A stretch of DNA of 64,000 nucleotides from Bursaphelenchus xylophilus (Eukaryota > Nematoda > Chromadorea > Rhabditida > Aphelenchoididae): the NCBI GenBank assembly GCA_904066235.2, contig CAJFCV020000002.1, forward strand, positions 3,534,001-3,598,000, in the 5' to 3' direction. Under the pieces are notes generated by a model. It was not told the origin of the DNA. It did no database searches and was given only the letters and a program-made list of their open reading frames with translations. Shown one piece after another: positions 45,281 through 56,985 of the stretch. The translations under genes were made by a program, and so were the position numbers. The first letter of the stretch is position 1, and each line of letters begins with the position of its first letter.

Positions 45281-48159
45281 TGTTGAAGGGTCCAATCGCT
45301 CAGCTGGATGGCCACATGGATATGGGCACTGGTTGGGGGTGATACGCACCGATGAGTGAGGTATTTTGGAGCGAAAATTGAGCAATCTGCAAGATCAAGA
45401 TCAGATGTCCAGTATAACATGGCGCAACACGAGATGTTGCGATATGGACGCGAAAGAGGTAATGAGCGATGGTGAAATAGGGCGATTTATGAGGATTGAC
45501 AAGTTTCTGTCGCGGAATACGGGACGAAAAATTGTTTTACAAAAACCGATAAAATCTGTGACATTTCGTCGAATTTGGGGAAATACGGGATTTGAAGTGA
45601 AAAATTGATGGGAAATGGAATTTTTAGGTAGAAAACAGAGTAAAATGATGTTTTCGAACAAAAATTTGCAAATCTAACAACAAAAATTTTTTAAACTTTT
45701 ATCTAAAACAAGGTAAAATCAAACCCTCAAAATTACAGTAATCCCAAAGTAAAGTCCCAAATAAAAAAACTAAAGATCATCTCAGAGGCTTGCAAAATCG
45801 ATAGCAAATCGTTTGAAACCCAACAATCGGCAAAAAACAACACAAAATCAGCGGTTTTTGGAGCGCGTAAAAACAATAAAACCGGGGCGAAATCCATCAA
45901 AGTCTCGAAAATGAGCTCGAGAATAAAATGGATGATCGAGAAGGCGGCGCGAACTTCAAAAGGCGAGTGAGACAAAAAAGCAAACCAAAAATTAACGGGG
46001 GCTTTTAGGGGGCAATCACCTGTGTTCATTAGGAAAATTCTGGGAATTTTTTTTCTTGGGGTTTTGGGAAAAAATGATTTTTTAAAGATGTTAGAAAGGA
46101 GTAAATAAAAAATGGTTGATATAAATTTTAAGATAGTGTTCTGAGGATTATCTATTTAGAAAATCAGGATGATTGGTTAATGTATAAAAAAGTTACAGTA
46201 ACTTTTTTGGACTGAAAATTTGACAATGCCGCGAAAACAGCTTACTAGTAACGGGCTTTAAAAAGTAGTAAACAAAAAAATGTTAAAAGCGATGAGACAT
46301 AAATCCTTCAGCTTGTACAATTTCAAAAATCAAGGATCTAGGTTACGGTAGAACGAAATTACAGTAACTTTTTTTCAGGGTTGTAGTGACTTGGGACATT
46401 TTTTTGAAACAGGTAAAATGCGCCTTACAAACATTTTATGGTTCTGTATTCAAGCTTTAAAACGTCCACGAAGACGTATTACGTCAATACAAAACATTTT
46501 TAAAATACGGATAAAGTACAAAAACTCCCCAAATTTGGTTAAAAATCATCAATTTTTCTTAAGTTCGTAAACTTCAATCAAAAACAATCTCAATTTCGAA
46601 TCGAAAATTAATCCTGTCAACTCCTCCAAACGCCTTGAAGTGCTTGCGACTTGCAGCGCGCTAGCCACGAGCCAAATCCCCGCCAAACAACTGAGCAAAC
46701 AAGGGGGACTTACTTGCGCGCTTCATCGCTTCCCTTGCCTCACAAAAAATCGAAAAATGACCCCTACAATAAGTGGGCGGAGCTTGGAGAAGGCCTAGAC
46801 GAGAAAGCAACATGAAGAGAGGGAAAGGTTAAGCGGTGAGACGGGTTAGAGAAGCAGAGAAAAAAGGGTGCAAAAACATAAAAATAAGGAAATTAATAAT
46901 CGACTAAAGGGGTGAAAAGGTTAAAAATACTTTTTAGAGATCATAATGACTTGGTCAATAAGATTTTTTGGAAGAATTCCAAAAAAATCGAAATTTTGGG
47001 TCTCACCACGAAAACCTGAAGTAGTTGGAAATGTGAAAATCAAGTGGATTTTGGTTTTTTTATTATCATTTGCAGCAATATTAACCTTGAAAACTTAGAA
47101 AAAACCTCGAAAAAATGAAAAAAATCGAAATTTTAGGTCTCACCACGAAAACTTGATATAAGCTGAAACTCTAAAATACCACTCTGAACAGAACTTAGAG
47201 TAAATTTACAGTATTTTAGACAATTTTTAAGAGCAAAATATTTTTTATCACAACTTTTTTTTTGTAAAAAATTGCGAAAAATCACAAAAAAAATTCCCTA
47301 AAATCACCACCAAATCAACTCTAAAAGCAGCCAAAAATAAGTGGCAAGGCGAGACAATAAAAAATACGGCTTAACGACGTAATAAAAGAAGCAACACTAT
47401 TGTTTTCCCGGCAACACGAGAGTTTGCAATGTCCCGAAAGTTCAAGTGCGTTGAGGAGTCTCGGAGCGCGGAGGAGTTGGAGGAAAGCGATCTGAGAGGT
47501 TGTTCATTAGGCCAAGGGTTATTCGGGGGCTGTAAACTTTTAAAAATTTGGTTTTTGAACTGTTTTTTTTTGAGAGGGATCAATTTTTGTTGGGATTTTT
47601 TGAGGATTTTTTGGGGAAAAATGGCGAAAAAAGTGAAAAATTTTGACAAGAATATAATTGAAATTTTTTTTACATGCTCTAGGGAAGCTATAAATCTCAA
47701 AATTAGCTTCATTTCGGCGGAAAAAACTTTGAGATTTTTTGAAAATTTTCAAATTTTTTTTTGAAAAATCACAATATTTTTATTTAAAAAATCCTAAAAT
47801 AGTCCACAAAGTATTTAAAAAACATTTTTCTTTACGAAAAAATGAAGAAAATTGCCAAAAGTTCCTGAAAACAAAAAAAATCAGATATGCAAATTTCCCA
47901 AAAAAATCGCCTTGTCCCTTATGCAGGCCTCTCCCCACAGCTTGATACGCATCTAATCTCAAAACAAGCTTGCCTTTTCTTTCTAATTTTCGCTGAACAT
48001 CCCTATTGTTACATCATGATCGGCTTTTCAACTTGCCGAAAGTCGCAGATGAAAAGGGAAAAAACGGACTGTTATTAGCATAAAGTTCCACCGGTAATAT
48101 GCTCATCGGAACGCACTTGACTTTAGGACATAACCGGTTGAAAGAAATGATCTGAAAAA
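45281..48159. other. intergenic region upstream of the latrophilin gene
   Basis: Nearly 2.9 kb has no supported gene. A possible donor site on the minus strand (GCGATGAAGCGCGCAA followed by GTAAGT, about 46705-46730) could mark an upstream exon, but I cannot connect it. The rest is AT-rich. Confidence 0.4.
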
Positions 48160-49005
48160 GTCTGCACTGTGCGAAAAATTTACTTTGGGGACTGCACTGT
48201 GCGAAAAACGTTTTTTGATAACTGCACTGTGCGGAAATGAAAATTTCTTTCTATAGTTTGCACTGTGCAAAAAAATATTTTTTCAATGATTGCACCGTGC
48301 GTGTGACAAAAATCCCAAAAAATTTTGCACTGTGCAGAAAATTTTTTTGACTGCACTGTGCGAAATTAAGCAATTCTTTTGGCGATTGTGCAAAGAAGTG
48401 TTTTGTTTACGACTTTTCGCACTGTGCGTGCGACAAAAATCCAAAAATTTGGCACTGTGCGACAAAAGTTTCTTTTGACGATTGCACGGTGCAAAACAAA
48501 AAAAAATTGTTTTTAGAGTTAGCACTGTGCAAAAAAATAGTTTTTTTTTTATGATTGCACCATGCGTGCGACAAAAGTTTCTTGGCGATTGCACAGTGCA
48601 AAGTCAAAAGTTTATTTTTAGGGATTGCACTGTGCGAAAAATTTTCTTGGCTGCACTGTGCAATAAAAATTCGCGCAAAAAATCTGCACTGTGCAAAATT
48701 AAAACATTTTTTGGGATTGCACTGTGCATAAAAGATTTTTTTGCAGTTGCACTGTGCGATAAAATTCTATACATTTTGCACTGTGCAAAAAAAGAAATTT
48801 TTTTTGCACTGTGCAAAAAAAATCCCGAAAAAATCTGCACTGTGCAAAATTAAAACATTTTTTTGGGATTGCACTGTGCATAAAGGATTTTTTGCAGTTG
48901 CACTGTGCGATAAAACCCTATACATTTTGCACTGTGCAAAAAAAGGAATTTTCTTATGCACTGTGCAAAAAAAATCCCGAAAAAATCTGCACTGTGCAAA
49001 AAAAA
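48160..49005. repeat. family P palindrome cluster 4
   Basis: About thirty cores, mostly GCACTGTGC. From 48684 a block of about 151 bp with five cores is duplicated in tandem (next copies at 48835 and, partly, 48987). Confidence 0.92.
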
Positions 49006-49648
49006 TTTTATGTCTCAAAGCCTCCAAACCTCCAAAAAAATGATTTTCTTCCCCAACAATCATGTCTACAAGGTCAATGACGTCGACAATAATCACGCCG
49101 CCTACCGGTGGGACCCCTTCAGAACTTGGGGATTGGTCGAGAAACCGCTTGCACAGTGCGGCGGCGCCCGAAAAAGCGACGCCGCCGGCATCCCGCTGCG
49201 CAAAGATGAAACCGCATCTACCATATTGCACACGTCGGCGGGGTGCTGACAAACTGTGCGGTAAATTTTGGGGACAATAAAGGGACGCGCTTTGATGGGG
49301 GATTAATTTATTAGCGCGCGGGAAATCTGAGGGACTCTCTGGACTTCCGGGATTTTTTATTTTTCCCGATTCTTGATGGGAGTGGATTACAAAGCAAATT
49401 TAGCGGGTGGATAAATTATTTAGGTGAGAAATAAGGCTCGTTCAGGGTAATTGGATAAGCAAAAATTTTAGTTCGGAAAAAAATTTCAATTTCTGGAATT
49501 TATTAAAAAAATTTTTTGGTTGATAAAAAAATAAAAAAAATACATAGTTGCAAAAAAAAATACTAAAATACGACTCCAAAAAATTAAATAACAATAAAAA
49601 AAATGTTTTAAAATACGATGAAAAAATCCTGCGTTAGATTTAAAAATT
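49006..49648. other. GC-richer patch, no gene recognised
   Basis: 49060-49260 is markedly less AT-rich than its surroundings and has open frames on both strands (GGDxx-free, no domain seen), with one GCACAGTGC core at about 49150. It may be an exon relic. Confidence 0.3.
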
Positions 49649-50082
49649 CAAGATGCACTGTGCGTAAGCGAAAATGTCCACGCACTTTGTGAAAATGGTA
49701 ATATCAGGACTTCATACACTGTGCAATTCAAACTTTTTTGCACTGTGCAATTTACATTTTTTCGCACTGTGCAACACAAGTTTTTTGCACCGTGCAATTC
49801 AGGCTCTCTGCACTGTGCAGGTTGGATTTTCGCACCGTGCAAAATATCACGATTTTTTGCACTGTGCAAAAAAAGTTTTTCGCACCGTGCAAATCGGACT
49901 TTTCGCACCGTGCAAGTCAGATTTTTCTGCACTGTGCAAAATGTCTGGACTTTTTGCACTGTGCAAGATGGGTTTTTTGCACCGTGCTAAATCTCAAGAC
50001 TTTTTGCACTGTGCAATTCGGGTTTTCTGCACTGTGCAAAAAAAAAGTTTTTTGATGATTGCACCGTGCAAAGGCAGTGTGC
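49649..50082. repeat. family P palindrome cluster 5
   Basis: About twenty cores occur, with both GCACTGTGC and GCACCGTGC. Linkers often contain short GGTTTT or CAGATTTTT phrases. Decayed edge sites (CGCACTTTGTG) mark the left margin. Confidence 0.92.
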
Positions 50083-50972
50083 AAACCATCAAGACCGTTT
50101 GCCCAAAGAACTAACATATCCAAACCTCTTCCAAAAAATCACAAAAGAGGATCGTAAAGTCATCAAAAAAATTATAAAAATAGTCTCCATCCCCCACGAC
50201 CTTCCCGTAGGCCCATATAATTTTGTGATTCCAATTCCCATCACTTTACAAAGAAATCAAATCAAAAAAGTGGGATTGCGAAACTGGCCAATTTGCATTT
50301 TTTCCCAGCGAAAAAATGAATCATCGCGGAGATTTCGGGGGGAGATAATCAAGATCCGATCACAATATATCGTAAACATTTACTTTGCGATGATAAATGG
50401 AGGGCCTTTTTGGGGTTGTTTGGGCGGCAGATCAATTAGTAAGGGGTTGGAGGTCGGAAATTTGATTAATAGAGCCAAGGGAAGCTTCAAGATTTTTTTT
50501 GAAAATTTTTAAAAAATTCAAAAAAACTTTTTTAAATATCAAAAATTGTTAAACAGAAAATGCTAAAAATGCAAAAATGCTGATAAAATAAAAAAAAATT
50601 GAAATACGCTTCATTTTCCGCACAGTGCAAAACAAAAAATAAAAATTAATTTTTGCTGAAAAAATTGGTTTCAGAAAATAAAAAAAATCCCCTTAAAACA
50701 TTAGAAAACACTTCTAGAATCCACCAAATTAACAATTACACATTTAAATTTGACGTAATTGACAATACGACCAAAACAATCTCAAACTTTTGCACGGTGC
50801 AACGAAAAATTTTAAAATTCAAAAATTTGGCAGATAACTGGGCAAAACAAATTTAAAACGGTTTTATTATCCATAAACAGATTGTTTATGATGCATTCTA
50901 TAAAATAATATACATCTGAGCCTCACCTGAAAGCGTATTTTAAAATCAAAAATTTGGAAATTGCACTGTGCA

Positions 50973-51006
<34 letters not shown>

Positions 51007-51461
51007 GGTGGAAAATTACGAAAAATCTTTTTTCGTAGGTTCAAAATTTTTTCTACAGTCGAAAAAATTGTGTAACAACCCGAATTTTGTCTGCTTTGCC
51101 CACGCAATCAGCCCAAAACGAGACGGGAAGCGTAATCTTATAATAATGACTCATCGCATGGCTTCAAGGCACGTCGATTACCTGGAAATAAACAGCCAGA
51201 TAAAATTGTTGCTATCGCTGCGCTCGATCTGACTCTCTCTCTAATTGGCGTATCATAAAACGTTCAGTGAAAAGGGAGGAAGGTCATATTTATGCAGATT
51301 TATGCAAAAAATATTTTTTTTTCATTTTTAGAAAGAATTGGAAGTAATGTGAATATGTGAATGTGAAAAATAAAGGGCGTTTTGAGTAAAATACAAAAAA
51401 TAAACTCGAAATTACAATAAAAAAAACTTTTTTTTTAAAAATAAAAATTTTTTTTTTGAAA
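50083..51461. other. intergenic, no gene seen
   Basis: It holds scattered single P cores (50619, 50791, 50961) and a run of about 28 A residues near 50976. A 148-codon frame beginning in the P cluster has no recognisable domain. Confidence 0.4.
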
Positions 51462-51858
51462 AATTTTGGCCAAGTGTGCCATATCTACTCTAAATAATCT
51501 AAAAATGAATCCCAAAAAATTTTAGCTCAAAATCTGCGATGAGAGCTGAGATATTCAACGGTCTTTTTTGCGAGAGAGCACGTAAAATGAGGAGAGCCGG
51601 CTAAACGAAAAATATTTTTGGCAATAAACAGGGTAACCGAAGTGATTTCTGCTACTAGTCCTTCGGGAAAATCGCCGGATTTATCTTTGGCGTTTGAACT
51701 GTGCAAAAAAAGTCAGGGTGCGAGCGACAGCCCAAAAAAGCCTATTGCACAGTGCAAAAGCAAGAAATTGCACAGTTCAAAGTTTACTTTTGTTTCGCAC
51801 AGTGCATGTTGCAAAAATCACTGCAGCGACTTTGCAATAGGACCAATAGGAAAATCCT
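51462..51858. repeat. left arm of a 2.4-kb inverted repeat (F arm plus family C)
   Basis: From TTTTGGCCAAGTGTGCCATA through the F boxes (GAGATATTCAACGGTC, GCGAGAGAGCACG), the shared joint GGCAATAAACAGGGTAACCG and the family C half, this matches the reverse complement of 53432-53828 collinearly. Four or five P-type sites lie in the family C part. Confidence 0.88.
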
Positions 51859-52169
51859 ATCATATGAAAGATTTTTGACGATAAAAAAAATTGAAAAAAG
51901 AAATTCGAACAAAAATTATCTTTCCTTATACCGTATTTTACAAAATTACCTGGCATTTTACCCCTCAAACGCTTCAAAAAACACGTTGTTTTACTCGAAA
52001 CTTTGTTGACGAAATCTCTGCGTCCATCATCGCCGATCATCGTAAAAGCCCTTCCCCTTGTCGTAAAAACAGAGAGAATTTACAACCACCTGCAGACCAG
52101 ATGACCATAAACACCAATAAAATTATTAATTAACAGTCGCGGAGGTCAACGAACGTAAAATATTTTTAT
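51859..52169. other. spacer inside the 2.4-kb inverted repeat
   Basis: AT-rich; no gene or repeat family recognised. Confidence 0.4.
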
Positions 52170-52960
52170 GCACAGTGCAGTTCCACAATTGGCATAATGC
52201 ACAGTGCAAACGAAAAGCAATGTTTTTTATGCACGGTGCAGAGGAGGTTGCTTGCAAATTTGTATAGTGCAACTGAAAAAAAAATTATCGCCGGTACGTT
52301 GCACAGTGCAGAAAATGCTGCCGCAGAAACTGCACAGTGCAATGAGAAAATTTTGTTTTGCACCGTGCAATTAGAAAAAAAATATCGCGCTTATTTCTTG
52401 CACTGTGCAGAAAATGTTGTCGCTGAAAATGCACAGTGCAATGAGAAAATTTTAATTTGCACCGTGCGGCAAAAATTTTGTTGCTGTGTGCACAGTGCAA
52501 TGAAGAAATGTCATTTCCGTTTCCTTTCTTGCACTGTGCAGAAAATGTTGTCGCAGAAAAATGCACCGTGCAATTGAAAAAACCATTGCCACTTTTTTTG
52601 CACTGTGCAAAAATTTTTTTGTCGCAGAAACTGCACAGTGCAATTGGAAAAACAATGGCGGTGTTTTTTTGCACTGTGCAAAAAATGTGTTGTCGCAGAA
52701 ACTGACTGCACAGTGCAATTGGAAAAACAAGGGCCGCTGTTTTTTCGCACTGTGCGAAGAATATATTGTCGCAAAAAAGGCACCGTGCAATTGAAAAAAC
52801 AATCGCGATTTTTGTTTTTGCACTGTGCGGAGAATGAGTTGTCGCAGAAACTGCACAGTGCGTTTACAAATCTTTTTTGCACTGTGCAATAAACAGAAAA
52901 AAACAGTTCTATTTTCTGCACCGTGCAGCACAAATGCTGCCTTTTATTTCACTATGCAGA
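52170..52960. repeat. family P palindrome cluster 6
   Basis: About thirty cores are arranged in pairs separated by the linker phrase GAAAATGTTGTCGCAGAAA, giving a higher-order unit of about 70-85 bp. The cluster lies between the two inverted arms at 51462 and 53432. Confidence 0.93.
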
Positions 52961-53430
52961 GCGCGACAAATTTATCTCCCGAAAGCCCTGCTCAAACTTG
53001 CATAACCCATCTCTGTCATTCATTTCCGTCCGATTCGCGACATCCCTTCCATGTTCGCGTGTTCGAAAACGGAAAATAACGCGAGATGTCGGAAAAATCG
53101 CTCGACTTTTCGTCCTCGAAAATACGGAAATGTTCGCTCATCAATATTAATTTGCATAAAATGGCAATGAACTTACTTTGGTGAGGAAAGATCGAAAAAA
53201 TGATGACAAAAATTGAGTCGATGGACTCCAATTCTCTGACCGCTGCAAAGAACAAGTAGTTAATTGGATAACGGACCGACTTACACATGACAAACGCGCA
53301 ATAACAAGTGGGGATGAGCAGAAAATAAAAAGTAATATCCGTTATGCAATGGAATGGACAGTTTTAATGGGAAGAATGAGATAACGCCGAAGATGTTGAG
53401 GAAAACAAATTTTTTTAGAGCGAGGGTGTG
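52961..53430. other. possible coding relic on the minus strand
   Basis: On the minus strand a frame reads VRELESIDSIFVIIFSIFPH and stays open to 53016, preceded by an acceptor-like TTCTTTGCAG. About 40 bases upstream is a donor-like GT|GTAAGTC after codons for a hydrophobic stretch (FYFLLIPTCYCAFVM). It could be an exon pair of an unknown gene, but no start codon or partner exons were found. Confidence 0.25.
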
Positions 53431-53431
53431 T

Positions 53432-53828
53432 ATTAGACCGTTCACAAAGTCGCTGGAGTGATTTTGGCGGCATGCACTGTGCGAAAACAAAAGTTCACTT
53501 TGCACTGTGCAATTTTTGGCTTTTGCACCGTGCAATAGGCTTTTTCGGGTGTCGCTCGCACCCTGACTTTCCTTGCACAGTGCAAACGCCAAAAATAAGT
53601 CCGGCGGCTTTCCTGAAGGACTTTTAGCAGAAATCACTGCAGTGACCTAGTTTATTGCCAAAAATATTTTTCGTTTAGTCCACTCTCATCATTTTACGTG
53701 CTCTTTCGCAGAAAACATTGTTGAATATCTCGGCTCTAATTGCAAACTTTGAGCTATATTTTTTAGGATTCATTTTTGGGCTATTTAGAGTAGATATGTA
53801 TGGCACACTTGGCCAAAATTTTTTAACA
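53432..53828. repeat. right arm of the 2.4-kb inverted repeat
   Basis: It begins with the family C half (ACCGTTCACAAAGTCGCTGG, cores GCACTGTGC, GCACCGTGC and GCACAGTGC) and ends with the F arm, finishing GGCACACTTGGCCAAAA. It is the inverted collinear partner of 51462-51858 with scattered differences. Confidence 0.88.
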
Positions 53829-53854
53829 AATTGGGCAGGAAATATTGTCGCAGG

Positions 53855-54310
53855 AACTGCACAGTGCAGCATAAAAAGCGTTTAGAAGACTTTGTTGCAC
53901 TGTGCAATTAAAAAAAAAGTCGTTGACTTTCCTTTTCTTGCACTGTGCAAAAAATGTATTATCGCCAAAAATGCACAGTGCGATTAGAAAATTTTGCAGT
54001 GCAGTGAAAAAAAGCTGGCTGAAATTCCTCTTTTTGCACTTTGCAAAGAATATTGTCGCAGAAACTGCACCGTGCAACTAAAAAAAACGTTTAGAGGACT
54101 TTGCTGCACAGTGCAAAGCGACTAGAAAATCTTGTTGCACTGTGCAATCGAAAAAAGTCATTTCCGTTTTTTTCGCACGGTGCAGGAAATGTTGTCGCAA
54201 AAATGCACAGTGCAATCAAAAATTTTTGCTGCACAGTGCAGTCGAAAAATTTTTTTTGCTTTTTTTCTTGCACTGTGCAGAAAATGTTGCACAGTGCAAT
54301 TTGACATTTT
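53855..54310. repeat. family P palindrome cluster 7
   Basis: About fifteen cores share the linker AATGTTGTCGCAGAAACTGC with cluster 6, so the two were once one array or were seeded from the same block. Confidence 0.92.
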
Positions 54311-54805
54311 ATACGAAAAATTTTTAGCCCCTTTCCTAACCATAACCAAAAATTCGAAAATTCTTTCCCCATCTTATTCCATTTCCAAGCCGAAAACAGT
54401 AAAGTAGCCGACCTTTTACTTTCTTTTTCACTCCCCAATCCCAAAAACGCTTCCGAAAAATTTTCAAAAAGAAAATTATTATAAAAGAAGGGGAAGATTC
54501 ACACGATTTCCATTCAATTAAACGCCTTTTCATCGACCAAAACCGGTGAGAACCGAGCTCGAGACGGAAACTTTTTATCAGAGAAAAGTGAAAATGGGAT
54601 TTGGAGACGGAAAAAAAGGGAAAGGAGGATGATCATTATACAAGAGCTTGGGGAAATTGAAGATTATTCGTTGAACTGTGGATGAGAGAAGGAAAGTAGC
54701 AAAAATGTAATAGATATATTATACGACTAATCATTTTATGAAAGTGTGGGCTTTAATCTAAAAAATTCTCAAAAATCCAAAAAAAAATATCTTATCACAG
54801 TGCGG
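54311..54805. other. intergenic, no feature seen
   Basis: Neither family P cores nor a credible coding frame are seen in this spacer. Confidence 0.4.
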
Positions 54806-55385
54806 CAAAAAATTTTCAATAAAAAAATCCCATGCACAGTGCAATGCGAAAATTTTCTTGTACAGTGCGGATTAAATTTTTAAGCAAAAAAAATTTCGAC
54901 GCACAGTGCAACAGAAAAATTTCATTGCACAGTGCAATAAAAATTTTCAACTGCACTGTGCGTTGGAAAGCTTGGTCGTCGGCACAGTGCAAAAAAATGT
55001 GTAATTGGCCGCACAGTGCGGCAAAAAATAGAGAAAATCTGAACGCACCGTGCGGCAAAAAAAATTCAATTGCACTGTGCGAAAATCTTTTTCGACTGCA
55101 CTGTGCGGCGGAAAAAAAAAGGAAGAAAGCAGTTGCACAGTGCAGCGGCGACAAAAATTTATCGCACTGTGCAATGAATCAATTCCATTGCACAGTGCAT
55201 CTTGAAGGTTTTATCGCACGGTGCATTGGAAAAATTTTTGTTGCACTGTGCAACGATAAAAATTTATTGCACTGTGCGGTCAAAAAATTGCTTTGCACAG
55301 TGCAAGTAAAAGTCCCTACCGCACAGTGCAACAACAAAAACCCATTGCACTGTGCGGTCAAAAAAATTCTTTGCACAGTGCAAAA
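54806..55385. repeat. family P palindrome cluster 8
   Basis: About twenty-eight cores occur with linkers that differ from clusters 6 and 7 (GGTCAAAAAATTCTTTG, GGCAAAAAA). Core arms are nearly invariant; decayed exceptions are few, such as GTACAGTGC. Confidence 0.92.
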
Positions 55386-55998
55386 AAATCCCGTATTCCA
55401 TCCAAAAACGCTTCGTCAAACCGAGTAAGACTCCTTATAGAGTCATCTATTTTCGTATGTATAGCGTAAAATAGTGGGCTATAAGCCCCTTTAAACACAC
55501 TGTTTTCGCACTTCTTCCGTTTTTTGGCCTACTGTTTAGGGCCTTTTCGGAGGGAAAACATGAAATCGAATGTCTATAAAAAACATTGAAATGGAGACGA
55601 AAAGTGTCAATTTCCGAGGGAAAAAGTGTTAAATTCAAGAGGGAAGAGATGAATTTTTCATATTATATCAAGTTCAAAAATCTAAATATTGAAAAAATTG
55701 AAATCAAAAATATTCCATGTGGGTATAAAGCCCATAAATTAAAACCCTCCTCATCTCCCTCACCCTTTTATGTTGTTTTATTCGGCCCGAAAAAACATGT
55801 GTCCATCAGGGAAATTCATCAAAAAAAAAAGCATTTCATTTCTTCCGCTCTTGGCCATTTCGTTGGCCAAAACAAATTCTTTTTTTTTTTGAAAGCGGAG
55901 TTAATTGAGCGAAACAGAGTGACCAGATGATAATATTGGGGAAGGAAATATTTTTTTTTGAGGACAAAAAATTTATTTTTTGGTGTAAAATGTTGTTT
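55386..55998. other. intergenic, no gene supported
   Basis: A 114-codon plus-strand frame starts at 55586. It is Lys-rich, shows no domain, and is probably chance in AT-rich DNA. Confidence 0.35.
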
Positions 55999-56610
55999 TG
56001 CACTGTGCAACCGAGAATGTTTGCCGCACTGTGCAAAAAATTTTTTTTGACTGCACCGTGCAATAATCTTGTTGAACAAACTCCACTGCACTGTGCAATG
56101 AGACCTTTTTTTCACTGTGCAATGGAAAAAGTCGACTGCACTGTGCAACCCAAAAATTTCAGCGCCCAGTGCTATAGAGAAAGTTTGTTGCACTGTGCAA
56201 AACTTTTTTGACTGCACCGCACTGTGCAATGAGATCTTTTTTTATGCACAGTGCAATAGAGAACGTTTGTTGCACTGTGCAATGGAAAAAGTGGACTGCA
56301 CTGTGCAATCAAAAAAATCATCGCACAGTGCAACGGAAAAAGTTTGTCGCACTGTGCAAAATTTTTTTGATTGCACCGTGCAATCAATGTATTTCAACAA
56401 ACATCACTGCACTGTGCAATGAGATTTTTTTCGTCGCACTGTGCAACAAAATTCTTGTTGTTGCACTGTGCACAAAAAATTTCCAATGCACCGTGCGGCA
56501 GAACATTTTTTTGCACGGTGCAATGGAAACAGTCCGTTGGCAAAGTCGCTGGAGTGATTTCGGCGAATGCACTGTGCGAAAAAAATGTTCATTTTGCACA
56601 GTGCGGCCAA
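55999..56610. repeat. family P palindrome cluster 9 with a family C end
   Basis: About twenty-five cores occur in blocks with GGAAAAAGTNGACTG and GAGATCTTTTTTT linkers. At 56533-56575 the family C phrase CCGTTGGCAAAGTCGCTGGAGTGATTTCGGCG sits inside the cluster. Confidence 0.92.
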
Positions 56611-56985
56611 ACAAAATTTTTTTGTGATTTTTTTTTATTTTCAAATTTTCCGTTCCTCCCAAGTTGATCCAAAATCGAATCCGCCCGCTGAAAAAAAATA
56701 CACAGCGCGCCCATAAAGATGTCAAATCTTTGTCGCTGTAAAACGACACAATTGACTTTGCGTCCTGTCGCTCACATTAAGTGAGGGGTCCGAGGGCCTT
56801 AATCCCCCATCAACCTATCATTACCTGCGCGCCTTACAGCGCGCCGGGGGATGTTACGCAATTCCGATGGCATTTTTTTCTGGACCCGATTAACCGGTTT
56901 GTTTTGGTGTTCAATAACAAGGACAAGGAGAGCGGTTAATTGAAGGGTTTGGAGATGATTGGCAGGGAAATAGAGAAAAAAAACA
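56611..56985. other. intergenic spacer between P clusters
   Basis: Some GC-richer text (56690-56880) but no recognisable gene. Confidence 0.4.

Noticed and set aside
50066..50512. 148-codon plus-strand frame
   Set aside because: It begins inside a P cluster, has no domain or splice partners, and its length is not unusual for this number of frames in AT-rich DNA.
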